Below the pieces are notes generated by a model, which did not search any database, was not told the DNA's origin, and saw nothing but the letters and a program-made list of their open reading frames with translations. Of a DNA stretch of 13,810 bases, positions 1 through 7,377 are shown one piece after another (position 1 is the first letter of the stretch; each line of letters begins with the position of its first letter). Where the stretch lies: the NCBI GenBank assembly GCA_013811805.1, contig JACCUM010000015.1, positions 1 to 13,810 on the forward strand. The letters run 5' to 3'. This DNA is from Geodermatophilaceae bacterium. Its GTDB lineage: Bacteria > Actinomycetota > Actinomycetes > Mycobacteriales > Geodermatophilaceae. The translations under genes and the position numbers were made by a program.

Positions 1-372
1 TTCGCGCACAAGTCCTCGGTGCTGGAGGGTCATTGCAAGGATCTCGGCCGGGACTTCTCGGAGATCACCCGCAGCGCCAACTACAACGTGGTCATCGGGG
101 CCGATCGGGCGGAGGTCGACAAGCGGCTGCAGTGGTTCGGGGACCACTATCGCGGAATCGTCGGCGATCAACGCGCCGACAAGGCTGTCGCAGATGCGCG
201 CTCCGGTCCGGCCGTCGGCACGCCCGAACAGGTCATCGAGGCGCTCAGCTCGGCCCAGGAGATGGGGATGACCTACGCGATCTGTTACTTCCCCGAGGCC
301 GCCTATGACCGGAGCGGCATCGAGCTGTTCGAGCGCGAGGTCGTCCCGGCCCTGCGTGACCGGTCAGGGTGA
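1..372 (+). CDS. LLM-class (luciferase-like) F420-dependent oxidoreductase, C-terminal part
   Basis: This is the last 123 residues of an open frame that enters from the left edge, so the true start is outside the window. The segment SGPAVGTPEQVIEAL followed by a short amphipathic helix and then YAICYFPEAAYDRSGIELF, ending in REVVPALRD, is the usual C-terminal end of luciferase-like monooxygenases of the deazaflavin (F420) type. In that family the 'VGTPEQV' loop and the last barrel strand and helix close the TIM barrel. The missing N-terminal two thirds would hold most of the cofactor-binding residues, so substrate and even the cofactor (F420 or FMN) cannot be decided here. The stop codon overlaps the end of the convergent SDR gene by 9 bp, leaving no room for a terminator between them. 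Family assignment is fairly sure; the reaction is unknown. Confidence 0.7.
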   Translation, partial: FAHKSSVLEGHCKDLGRDFSEITRSANYNVVIGADRAEVDKRLQWFGDHYRGIVGDQRADKAVADARSGPAVGTPEQVIEALSSAQEMGMTYAICYFPEAAYDRSGIELFEREVVPALRDRSG

Positions 373-1878
373 CCGGGAGCCGGAGAGCTTCCACCGCGGG
401 CCCGACCCTTCGCGGGTGACTTGTTCGGCACGGGCGGCGACATTGCGCTGCATGCCGCCGAAGATGAACGCGTGGAAGGGCCAGACCGCCCACCAGTACG
501 CCCGGCCGAGCAGGCCGCGGGGGGCGTAGATCGCCCGCTGACGGAACACCGTCCGACCCTGGTCGTCGGTTTCGATGCCCAGGTCGAGCCAGGCCCGGCC
601 GGGGACCCGCATCTCGGCTCGGAGCCGGAGGAGTTCGCCGTCCACGATCTCCTCGACCCGCCACCAGTCGACGACGTCGCCGATCTGCAGGTCGTACGGG
701 CTGCGTCGCCCGCGGCGAAGTCCGGGTCCGCCCGACAGCCGGTCGAGAACACCGCGGACCCGCCAGGCCAGCTTCCAGGAATACCACCCCGCTGTGCCGC
801 CGATTCCTTCGATCACCGCCCACAGCGCGTCCGGCGGCGCATCGACGACGCTGCTCCGGTCGTCGACATAGAGGTCGCCGCGTGCCCAGTGCGGATCGGT
901 CGGCATCGGATCGCTGGAGGCCCCGGCGACCGAGGCGTTGGACCAATGGGTGGTCACGTCGGCGTCCCTGATCCGGGCCAGCGCTCGCCGTACGGCGTCC
1001 TCGTATCCGAGCAGCCCCTCCGGCGGGTCGGGGACGTAGTCGGCGATGTCGTGCTCCCGCGCCACCACGGTGTTCTTCAGGCTCTCGACCAGCGGCTTGG
1101 CCAGGCTCCCCGGTACGGGGGTGATCAAGCCGACCCAGTGCGCCGACAGGGTCGGACTGAGGACGGGAACCCCGAAGATCCTTCGCCGAGGCAGGCCGGC
1201 CACCCGTGCGTAGCCCTGCATCATGTCTCGGTAAGTCACCACGTCCGCGCCACCGACGTCGAAGCTGCGATTGACCTCGGCCGGCAGTCCGGCCACTCCG
1301 ACGAGATAGTGCAGCACGTCCCGGATGGCGATCGGTTGGATCTGAACATCGACCCACTTCGGCGTGACCATCACCGGAAGTCGTTCGGTCAGGTGCCGGA
1401 GCATCTCGAAACTGGCGCTGCCGCTGCCCAGCACGACAGCCGCCTTGAGGACGGCCGTCGGGACCCCGCTGTCCAGCAAGATCTGGCCCACTTCCTCGCG
1501 GCTGCGCAGGTGCGGCGAGAGTTCCTCCCCCTCGGGGGTCATTCCGCCGAGGTAGACGATCCGCCGTACGCTCGCCGAACTCGCCGCTGCCGCGAAGTTC
1601 TCGGCCGCTCGGCGATCGGTCGCCTCGAAGTTCGCGCCCGAGGCGATGGCGTGCACGAGGTAGTAGGCAACATCGACCCCCTCGAGGGCCGCGCGAAGGC
1701 TGTCCCGGTCGAGAACATCGCCCTCGACGACCTCGACATCTTCGGCCCAGGGATAGTCACGCAAGCGGGTGGTCTTGCGCGCCATAGCCCGTACGGACCA
1801 GCCGGCTTCCAGCAGCGCGGGTACGAGCCGGCCGCCAACGTACCCGCTCGCCCCGGTGACCAGGGCGGTTCCGGTCAC
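364..1878 (-). CDS. Atypical SDR (NAD(P)-binding) protein with C-terminal DUF2867-type domain
   Basis: A 504-residue protein. The GTG start at 1878 overlaps the ung stop (GTGA) and places the Rossmann strand at the very N-terminus, as expected. A longer open frame upstream only duplicates ung in another frame. The glycine motif GASGYVG (residues 9-15) opens an NmrA/atypical-SDR nucleotide-binding fold covering about residues 1-300, including a YYLVHA strand and a YLGGMTP segment. The classical YxxxK catalytic pair is not evident; HLRSREEVGQ stands where it would be. From about residue 335 to 490 the sequence matches what I know of DUF2867 (SDPMPTDPHWARGD, then WYSWKLAW, and VVDWWRVEE), a START/polyketide-cyclase-like domain often fused to such SDRs. 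Its substrate is unknown. It is the last gene of a leftward epimerase-ung-SDR run and is probably translationally coupled to ung. Confidence 0.85.
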   Translation of the reverse strand: MTGTALVTGASGYVGGRLVPALLEAGWSVRAMARKTTRLRDYPWAEDVEVVEGDVLDRDSLRAALEGVDVAYYLVHAIASGANFEATDRRAAENFAAAASSASVRRIVYLGGMTPEGEELSPHLRSREEVGQILLDSGVPTAVLKAAVVLGSGSASFEMLRHLTERLPVMVTPKWVDVQIQPIAIRDVLHYLVGVAGLPAEVNRSFDVGGADVVTYRDMMQGYARVAGLPRRRIFGVPVLSPTLSAHWVGLITPVPGSLAKPLVESLKNTVVAREHDIADYVPDPPEGLLGYEDAVRRALARIRDADVTTHWSNASVAGASSDPMPTDPHWARGDLYVDDRSSVVDAPPDALWAVIEGIGGTAGWYSWKLAWRVRGVLDRLSGGPGLRRGRRSPYDLQIGDVVDWWRVEEIVDGELLRLRAEMRVPGRAWLDLGIETDDQGRTVFRQRAIYAPRGLLGRAYWWAVWPFHAFIFGGMQRNVAARAEQVTREGSGPRWKLSGSRSP

Positions 1879-2549
1879 GAGAGCGTCCAGTCGATCGGCG
1901 CGGCGCCCTGCGACGCGAGCAGGTCGTTGACCTGGCTGAACGGGCGCGAGCCGAAGAAACCGCGATCGGCCGACATGGGACTCGGGTGGACGCTGGCCAC
2001 CACCGGAACCGTGCCCAACCGAGGACGCAGCGTCTGGGCGTCCTTGCCCCAGAGGATCGCCACCAACGGCTGGTCCCGAGCCACGAGAACGTCGATGGCT
2101 CGGTCGGTCACCTTCTCCCAGCCCTTGCTCCGGTGCGCGCCGGAGTGGCCCGGCTGCACGGTCAGACATCTGTTGAGCAGCAACACCCCGCGATCCGACC
2201 ACGCGGACAGGTCTCCGTGTGCCGGCGGAGTAATCCCGAGATCGGACGAGAGCTCACGGTAGATGTTGTGCAGGCTGCGCGGGATCGGGCGTACCTCTCG
2301 CGCCACCGAGAACGACAGCCCGACCGCGTGCCCGGGAGTCGGGTACGGGTCTTGGCCCACGATCAACACCCGGACGTCGGCAAGTGGCCGTTCGAAGGCC
2401 CGCAGGATCCGGTCCCCGGCCGGTAGATAGGAGCGTCCGGCGGCGATCTCGGCGCGCAGAAAGGCACCCATCGCACTGACGACATCCGCCGCTGGTTCGA
2501 GGCCGGCAGCCCACCCCGGGTCGATCAGCTCAGCAAGTGGACGCGTCAC
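1875..2549 (-). CDS. ung: Uracil-DNA glycosylase (family 1, Ung)
   Basis: A 224-residue protein, the usual length for actinobacterial Ung. It removes uracil from DNA after cytosine deamination or dUTP misincorporation and so starts base-excision repair, which matters in GC-rich genomes. The water-activating loop GQDPYPTPGHAVGLSFS begins at residue 65, with catalytic Asp67. The uracil-binding strand GVLLLNRCLTV and the DNA-intercalation motif VHPSPMSADRGF (His188) are intact, as is the C-terminal FGSRPFS. I chose the GTG start at 2549, giving VTRPLAELIDPGWA, because homologous N-termini as I remember them begin with this 'RPL.EL...GW' segment. The open frame extends further upstream but would overlap the epimerase gene. 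The start lies 7 bp after the epimerase stop, and the stop overlaps the SDR start by GTGA, indicating one transcript. Confidence 0.96.
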   Translation of the reverse strand: MTRPLAELIDPGWAAGLEPAADVVSAMGAFLRAEIAAGRSYLPAGDRILRAFERPLADVRVLIVGQDPYPTPGHAVGLSFSVAREVRPIPRSLHNIYRELSSDLGITPPAHGDLSAWSDRGVLLLNRCLTVQPGHSGAHRSKGWEKVTDRAIDVLVARDQPLVAILWGKDAQTLRPRLGTVPVVASVHPSPMSADRGFFGSRPFSQVNDLLASQGAAPIDWTLS

Positions 2550-2556
2550 GGCCGGG

Positions 2557-2988
2557 TCAGTTCTGCTCAGCTGAGGGCCATGCCGCGGGTTCGACGAGTT
2601 CGACCAGCACCCCGCCGGCATCCTTCGGGTGGATGAAGTTCACCCGGGAGTCCGCCGTACCGCGCTTGGGGACCTCGTAGAGCAGTCGCAGGCCGCGCCC
2701 GCGCAATGTCGCGCACACCCGGTCGAGATCTGCCACCCGATAGGCGAGCTGCTGGATCCCCGGCCCGGACCGCTCCAGAAACTTCCCGATCGGCGAATCC
2801 GGCCGCAGCGGGGCGAGCAACTGAATGCAGGTGCCCGAGTCGCCGATTGTCAGCATCGCCTCACGGACTCCCTGCTCCTCGTTGACCTCCTCATGCACCG
2901 AGTGCAGGTCGAAGGTCTCGGCATAGAAGGCCAGGGCCGCATCGAGGTCGGGGACGGCGATGCCGACATGATCGAGATGGGTGAACAC
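2557..2988 (-). CDS. mce: Methylmalonyl-CoA epimerase (VOC/glyoxalase superfamily)
   Basis: A 143-residue single-domain VOC protein. The GTG start at 2988 (VFTHLDHVGIAVPDLD) gives the family's normal N-terminus and has a weak GGGATC just upstream. An ATG at 3027 is possible but has no ribosome site. The enzyme interconverts (2R)- and (2S)-methylmalonyl-CoA, linking propionyl-CoA carboxylase to methylmalonyl-CoA mutase. Expected metal-site residues visible are His7 (LDHVG), Gln56 (CIQLL) and Glu130 (LVELVEP). The EEVNEEQGVREAML segment with Glu43 and the NFIHPKDAGGVLVEL block are strong family signatures. At the usual His-His before the central strand it has Gln79-Gln80 (GPGIQQLAYRV), so one expected metal ligand is Gln. 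It lies divergent to the thiolase gene and upstream of ung. Confidence 0.85.
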   Translation of the reverse strand: MFTHLDHVGIAVPDLDAALAFYAETFDLHSVHEEVNEEQGVREAMLTIGDSGTCIQLLAPLRPDSPIGKFLERSGPGIQQLAYRVADLDRVCATLRGRGLRLLYEVPKRGTADSRVNFIHPKDAGGVLVELVEPAAWPSAEQN

Positions 2989-3097
2989 GATCCCGATTCT
3001 GCACGCCGTCCTGCCAACGAATCGCATCGGTAGACTGGGGTCTGCTCAGCCAAGGGCCGTGTCGTTGCCGGCCAACGCCCGCTGGAGAGGACTGGTC
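2989..3097. promoter_or_regulatory. Divergent intergenic region between epimerase and thiolase genes
   Basis: This 109-bp gap must hold the promoters for both the leftward epimerase-ung-SDR run and the rightward thiolase-meaB run. On the + strand TAGACT at 3031-3036 fits a TANNNT -10 element for the thiolase, which would give a leader of about 55 bases, but no convincing -35 lies at the right distance. On the - strand TTGGCA (3018-3013) resembles a -35 box without a good -10 partner. The 12-bp palindrome found upstream of the mutase gene is absent here. Confidence 0.35.
3084..3090 (+). promoter_or_regulatory. Ribosome binding site of the thiolase gene
   Basis: GGAGAGG lies 7 bases before the ATG at 3098. 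It decides the start of the thiolase, because the open frame continues well upstream of that ATG. Confidence 0.8.
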
Positions 3098-4288
3098 ATG
3101 TCGGGTTCGGTCATCGTCGGAGGCGCGCGTACACCGATGGGTCGGCTGCTCGGCTCGCTCAAAGGGTTCTCGGGGGCAGACCTCGGAGGCATTGCGATCA
3201 AGGGCGCCCTCGAGCGCGCCGGGATATCCGGCGACCAGGTCCAGTACGTGATCATGGGCCAGGTCCTGCAGGCCGGTGCCGGGCAGATCACCGCCCGCCA
3301 GGCCGCGATCAAGGGCGGCATCCCGATGACGGTTCCTGCGTTGACCGTCAACAAGGTCTGCCTGTCCGGTCTTGACGCGATCGCGCTGGCCGACCAGCTG
3401 ATCCGGGCCGGAGAGTTCGACATCGTGGTGGCCGGGGGGATGGAATCCATGACGAATGCCCCGCACCTGCTACCAAAATCACGCGAGGGCACCAAGTTCG
3501 GAGACGTCGCGCTGGTGGACTCGATGGCCTTCGACGGACTGTTCTGTGCCTTCGACCAGGTCGCCATGGGAGCGTCCACCGAGTCCTACAACGATCGTTA
3601 CCAACTGACCCGTGAAGAGCAGGATGCCTTCGCCGCAGGCAGCCACCAGAAGGCGGCACTCGCAGCCAAGAACGGACTCTACGACGACGAGGTGGTCCCG
3701 GTGCAGATCCCCCAGCGCAAGGGGGACCCGATCGAGTTCAGCACCGACGAAGGGATTCGGGCAGACACGACGGCCGACAGCCTGTCCAAGTTGCGCCCGG
3801 CCTTTTCCAACGAAGGATCGATCACGGCGGGCTCCGCCTCGCAGATCTCTGACGGCGCCTGTGCTGTCGTGGTGATGTCGGCGGCCAAGGCCGCAGAACT
3901 CGGACTCACCCCGATCGCCGAGATCGGAGCGCACGGCGTCGTAGCCGGACCGGACACCTCCCTGCACGAGCAGCCGGCCAATGCCATCAAGGCGGCCTGC
4001 GCCAAGGAAGGTCTCGAGCCGACGGCGCTGGATCTCGTCGAGATCAACGAGGCGTTCGCCGCTGTGGGCATCGTCTCCACCCGCAAGCTCGGCCTGGACG
4101 AGACGAAGGTCAACGTGAACGGCGGGGCCATCGCTCTGGGCCACCCGATCGGGATGAGCGGCGCCCGACTGGTCCTGCACCTGGCCCTGGAACTCGGCCG
4201 CCGCGGCGGTGGGACCGGTGTCGCCGCGTTGTGTGGCGGCGGTGGTCAGGGTGATGCCCTGATCCTCAGGGTTCCCGCCCGCGGGTGA
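3098..4288 (+). CDS. thl: Acetyl-CoA C-acetyltransferase (thiolase)
   Basis: A 396-residue thiolase, the standard length. The ATG at 3098 is preceded by GGAGAGG and gives MSGSVIVGGARTPMGR, the typical N-terminus. The acylated nucleophile is Cys88 in NKVCLSGLDAI, the oxyanion-hole Asn317 is in EINEAF, His349 is in GGAIALGHPIG and the base Cys379 is in ALCGGGGQGDA. All catalytic residues are present. Such enzymes condense two acetyl-CoA to acetoacetyl-CoA or run the reverse, and some accept longer or branched 3-ketoacyl-CoA. The NKVCLSG (not CGSG) variant and overall wording resemble what I remember of mycobacterial FadA4, which likewise sits beside a methylmalonyl-CoA epimerase. It is the first gene of the rightward operon, and its TGA overlaps the meaB GTG by 4 bp. 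Chain-length preference is not readable from sequence. Confidence 0.93.
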   Translation: MSGSVIVGGARTPMGRLLGSLKGFSGADLGGIAIKGALERAGISGDQVQYVIMGQVLQAGAGQITARQAAIKGGIPMTVPALTVNKVCLSGLDAIALADQLIRAGEFDIVVAGGMESMTNAPHLLPKSREGTKFGDVALVDSMAFDGLFCAFDQVAMGASTESYNDRYQLTREEQDAFAAGSHQKAALAAKNGLYDDEVVPVQIPQRKGDPIEFSTDEGIRADTTADSLSKLRPAFSNEGSITAGSASQISDGACAVVVMSAAKAAELGLTPIAEIGAHGVVAGPDTSLHEQPANAIKAACAKEGLEPTALDLVEINEAFAAVGIVSTRKLGLDETKVNVNGGAIALGHPIGMSGARLVLHLALELGRRGGGTGVAALCGGGGQGDALILRVPARG

Positions 4289-5289
4289 GCTCAGAGCAGA
4301 CCGAATCGCCCTACCAGCGACGACGCAGTTCCCGGCGGGATGCCGACGTCGCAGATCTGGTGGGCCGCGCGCGAGAGGGCCAGGCCAGGGCCGTCGCCCG
4401 GCTGATCTCCCTGGTCGAGGACGCGAGCCCGAAACTGCGCGAGGTCTCCGCCGCATTGGTTCGCCATGTCGGGCACGCGCAGATCATCGGTCTGACCGGG
4501 TCGCCCGGGGTCGGCAAGTCCACCACGACGGCTGCCCTGGTTACGGCTTTCCGCGCCGCCGGCAAGCGGGTCGGCGTCCTGGCCGTTGACCCGTCTTCGC
4601 CCTTCTCCGGTGGCGCACTGCTGGGCGACCGGGTCCGGATGCAGGAGCACGCCCTTGATCCGGACGTCTTCATCCGGTCGATGGCCTCCAGAGGTCATCT
4701 CGGCGGATTGGCTTGGGCCACACCGCAAGCACTGCGGGTCCTGGATGCGGCTGGTTGTGATGTCGTCCTCATCGAAACGGTCGGCGTTGGGCAGGCCGAG
4801 GTCGAGATCGCCCAGCTTGCCGACACTACGATGGTCCTGTTGGCTCCGGGAATGGGCGACGGCATCCAGGCGGCCAAAGCCGGCATCCTCGAGGTCGCCG
4901 ACCTCTACGTGGTGAACAAGGCCGATCGTGACGGAGCAACACAGACTGTTCGTGACCTGCGCTACATGCTCTCTCTCGGTGGCCGGCATTCAGTGGCAGG
5001 TGCCTGGCGGCCCCCGATCGTGGCGACCGTGGCCTCACGCGGGGAAGGCATCGAGGAGGTGGTCGCCGCCTTGGACAAGCACCGCCGCTGGCTCGACGAT
5101 TCCGGAGAGCGCGCCCGCCGGCAGCAGGAGCGGGCCGCGGCCGAGATCGAGGCGATCGCCGTCGCGGCGCTGCGCGAGCGGATGGGCGATGTCCACGGTT
5201 TGGCGGCCTTGGGCACGCTGGCCGCCCGTGTCGTCCACGGAGAGATCGACCCGTACGCCGCCGCTGACGGCCTGATCGAGCAACTGTGA
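4285..5289 (+). CDS. meaB: MeaB/ArgK-type G3E GTPase, chaperone of a B12-dependent acyl-CoA mutase
   Basis: A 334-residue P-loop GTPase. MeaB proteins bind adenosylcobalamin mutases, gate cofactor loading and protect the enzyme from inactivation using GTP hydrolysis. Visible elements are an N-terminal helical region with LVGRAREGQARAVARLISLVED, the Walker A GSPGVGKST (residues 72-80), the switch I-like VDPSSPFSGGALLGDRVRM, the ETVGVGQAEVE (from residue 164) carrying the Walker B/switch II region, and the guanine-specificity NKAD (211-214). The C-terminal part holds the helical dimerisation arm. It starts with GTG overlapping the thiolase stop (GTGA), so translational coupling is likely. The mutase it serves is most simply the IcmA-type protein at 7410-9095, though a methylmalonyl-CoA mutase elsewhere is also possible. 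Confidence 0.95.
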   Translation: MSSEQTESPYQRRRSSRRDADVADLVGRAREGQARAVARLISLVEDASPKLREVSAALVRHVGHAQIIGLTGSPGVGKSTTTAALVTAFRAAGKRVGVLAVDPSSPFSGGALLGDRVRMQEHALDPDVFIRSMASRGHLGGLAWATPQALRVLDAAGCDVVLIETVGVGQAEVEIAQLADTTMVLLAPGMGDGIQAAKAGILEVADLYVVNKADRDGATQTVRDLRYMLSLGGRHSVAGAWRPPIVATVASRGEGIEEVVAALDKHRRWLDDSGERARRQQERAAAEIEAIAVAALRERMGDVHGLAALGTLAARVVHGEIDPYAAADGLIEQL

Positions 5290-5296
5290 CGCGGTC

Positions 5297-6805
5297 ATGA
5301 ACGGTCGAACTCCGGCACGGAAGGCAGCGGATCTGGACGCGGTCGTGGTGGGTGCAGGGCCGAACGGCCTTGCGGCGGCTTTGCGGATGGCTGCGGCCGG
5401 ACTGAAGGTGGTTGTCTACGAGCGGGCCGAGACCTGGGGAGGCGGGACCCGTACGGCGGCCTTGACCGAGCCCGGTTTCGTCCACGACGTCTGCTCGACG
5501 GGTCACCCGATGGTGGCCATCTCACCGTTCTTCCGGGAGTTCGATCTGGCGGCGCACGGTGTCCGGCTCGTGCATCCCGGGATTCCCTTCGCCCACCCAC
5601 TCGGCGCTGGCGAGGCGGTGCTGGTGCACAAGGATCTCGCCCGAACCGCGGCTGACCTGGGCCGGGACGGCCCGGCCTACGAACAGTTGCTGGGCCCGCT
5701 GGTCGACGACGCGCCTGCGCTGCTCGAGACCCTGCTCGGAACGTTCCGGCGTCCGCCGACCTCGGGTCTGCCGGCGGCGCTGCACTTCGCCAGGTACGGC
5801 CTGCGCAGCGCACAGTCCTTGGCCGGTCGCTTCGAGGGCGAGCACGCCCGGGCGCTCCTGGCCGGCTGCGCGGCGCACGGCATGATGCGCCTGGACCGGC
5901 CGATCACCGGTGGGCTGGGCATGGTCCTGGCGCTGCTGAGTCATGCGGTCGGCTGGCCGGTTGTGGCCGGCGGGTCCCAAGCGTTGGCCGATGCGATGGT
6001 CGCGGCGCTGCGCGGCGCCGGTGGGGAGATCGTCACCGATCACGAGGTGCGCAGCCTCGACGAACTCCCCCGTGCGCGCGCCACCCTGCTGGACGTCGCC
6101 CCGGACAGTTTCCTGCGGTTGGCCGACGCCGACGCGTTCTCGGGAAGTTATCGAAAGTCGTTGCGGCGCTTTCGATACGGTCCGGGGGTCTGCAAGGTGG
6201 ACTGGGCCCTGTCCGGGCCGGTGCCGTGGACGAACCCCGACATCTCGCCCGCCGGAACCGTCCACCTGGGCGGGACCTTCGACCGGATTGCGGCCTCGGA
6301 GGCAGACGTTGCCGCCGGTCGGCACCCCGAGCATCCTTTTGTGCTCACCGTCCAGCCCACGGTCGCTGATCCGAGCCGGGCCCCCGCCGGCCGACACGTG
6401 CTGTGGGCCTACTGCCACGTCCCCGGACGATCCACTGTGGACATGACTGGCGTCATCGAGGACCAGATCGAGGCGGCTGCACCGGGATTCCGCGACGTGG
6501 TGATCGGGCGGCATACCATGACCGCCGTGCAGATGGCCGACTACGACCCCAATTACGTCGGCGGCGACATCAGCGTGGGGGAGACCTCGATGTTTCAGAT
6601 GCTGGCCCGTCCTGTGCCCCGGTGGTCGACGTACCGGACTCCGATCGAGGGCGTGTACCTGTGTTCCTCGGCCACGCCGCCGGGTCCGGCCGTACACGGA
6701 ATGTGCGGTGACCACGCCGCCCGACTGGCGCTGCGCCAGCGTTTCCACATCCGCAGGCCCCCGTCACTGCGCAACCTGCCGACCCCGCGGAAGGGTACGG
6801 CGTAG
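5297..6805 (+). CDS. FAD-dependent oxidoreductase of the phytoene-desaturase/PYROXD2-like type, substrate unknown
   Basis: A 502-residue flavoprotein with the ATG at 5297, 7 bp after the meaB stop. VVVGAGPNGLAAALRMAAAGLKVVVYERAE (two halves, residues 16-45) is a GxGxxG dinucleotide-binding fold ending in the acidic residue for the FAD ribose. It is followed by the WGGGTRT turn, which in the phytoene-desaturase-like superfamily contacts the isoalloxazine ring. The C-terminal GVYLCSSATPPGPAVHGMCGDHAARLAL is the second FAD-contacting block. No transmembrane helix or signal peptide is apparent. Related proteins carry out desaturation or isomerisation of hydrophobic substrates, but I know no defined reaction for this subgroup. 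No carotenoid gene is nearby; instead it is packed between meaB and the MarR gene of an acyl-CoA mutase module, which suggests a role in acyl-CoA or lipid metabolism. Fold is well supported; function is open. Confidence 0.82.
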   Translation: MNGRTPARKAADLDAVVVGAGPNGLAAALRMAAAGLKVVVYERAETWGGGTRTAALTEPGFVHDVCSTGHPMVAISPFFREFDLAAHGVRLVHPGIPFAHPLGAGEAVLVHKDLARTAADLGRDGPAYEQLLGPLVDDAPALLETLLGTFRRPPTSGLPAALHFARYGLRSAQSLAGRFEGEHARALLAGCAAHGMMRLDRPITGGLGMVLALLSHAVGWPVVAGGSQALADAMVAALRGAGGEIVTDHEVRSLDELPRARATLLDVAPDSFLRLADADAFSGSYRKSLRRFRYGPGVCKVDWALSGPVPWTNPDISPAGTVHLGGTFDRIAASEADVAAGRHPEHPFVLTVQPTVADPSRAPAGRHVLWAYCHVPGRSTVDMTGVIEDQIEAAAPGFRDVVIGRHTMTAVQMADYDPNYVGGDISVGETSMFQMLARPVPRWSTYRTPIEGVYLCSSATPPGPAVHGMCGDHAARLALRQRFHIRRPPSLRNLPTPRKGTA

Positions 6806-6818
6806 CCTTTCGCGCACC

Positions 6819-7355
6819 ATGCCTCGCGAACTGCGCCTTCCGTTCGACCCGATCGAGCGGGCCGGGGAGAACTGGGAGCGTACCTGGGGCCCGTCGACCG
6901 CGATGCGCGCTGCGACGTCGGTCTTTCGGGCCCAGCAGATCCTGCTGGCTCGATTTGACGAGACGTTACGACCGTACGAACTGACCTTCGCCCGGTACGA
7001 GGCGCTGGTCCTGCTTCGCTTCTCGCGAACCGGCACGTTGCCCTTGAAGGTGATCGGCAGCCGTTTGATGGTGCATCCGACGAGCGTGACCAACACCATC
7101 GAGCGGTTGGCCGTGGCCGGTCTGGTCCAGCGCCGGCCGAACCCGGCCGACGGTCGGGGCGTGCTGGCCTCGATCACCGACACCGGGCGCGACATCGTCG
7201 AACAGGCCACCGCCGATCTTGTGGGTGTCGACTTCGGGCTGGAGAACATCAGTGACGATCGGCTCGATGATCTGTATGCCACCCTGCGCGACGTCCGGTA
7301 TGCCGCCGGTGATGTAGCCGGAGCTGACCAGGCGCTGAGCCACCCACAACCGTAA
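6819..7355 (+). CDS. MarR-family transcriptional regulator
   Basis: A 178-residue winged-helix regulator. The ATG at 6819 lies 13 bp after the FAD-oxidoreductase stop; MPRELRLPFDPIERAGENWE fits the N-terminus of this MarR subgroup as I remember it. No clear ribosome site precedes it. Helices at about residues 28-60 (AATSVFRAQQILLARFDETL, then FARYEALVLL) form the dimer core. LMVHPTSVTNTIERLAVAGL, beginning near residue 84, is the recognition helix region, and RRPNPADGRGVLASITD is the DxR-type wing. MarR dimers bind palindromes and release them on binding small ligands, often acyl-CoAs or aromatic acids. The two identical palindromes between this gene and icmA are the obvious candidate operators. 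It is therefore probably a local repressor of icmA, and perhaps of its own operon, although no palindrome is seen upstream of the thiolase. Confidence 0.9.
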   Translation: MPRELRLPFDPIERAGENWERTWGPSTAMRAATSVFRAQQILLARFDETLRPYELTFARYEALVLLRFSRTGTLPLKVIGSRLMVHPTSVTNTIERLAVAGLVQRRPNPADGRGVLASITDTGRDIVEQATADLVGVDFGLENISDDRLDDLYATLRDVRYAAGDVAGADQALSHPQP

Positions 7356-7359
7356 GAAA

Positions 7360-7377
7360 TTAGTAGGACGTCCTAGT
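7360..7377. promoter_or_regulatory. Candidate MarR operator, copy 1
   Basis: TTAGTAGGACGTCCTAGT, containing the perfect 12-bp palindrome TAGGACGTCCTA (7364-7375). It is identical over 18 bases to copy 2, which starts 25 bp downstream. It ends at the putative -35 box of icmA. Binding by the MarR protein encoded just upstream is inferred. Confidence 0.75.

Noticed and set aside
421..2262. Long open frame (about 613 codons) on the + strand opposite the SDR and ung genes
   Set aside because: It is antisense to two clearly recognisable genes, its translation is rich in Arg, Pro and Gly/Asp with no family resemblance, and such mirror frames are expected at this GC content.
3032..3043. AGAC-TGGG-GTCT inverted repeat near the putative thiolase -10
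   Set aside because: Only a 4-bp half-site, unlike the 12-bp palindrome upstream of icmA; likely chance.
3063..3077. Small inverted repeat CGTTG...CAACG in the thiolase leader
   Set aside because: A 5-bp stem in GC-rich DNA with no flanking support; too weak to call a regulatory structure.
5297..6805. Reading the FAD enzyme as a carotenoid (CrtI) gene
   Set aside because: Only the FAD-binding fold supports it; there are no crtB, crtE or other carotenoid genes nearby and the context is acyl-CoA metabolism.
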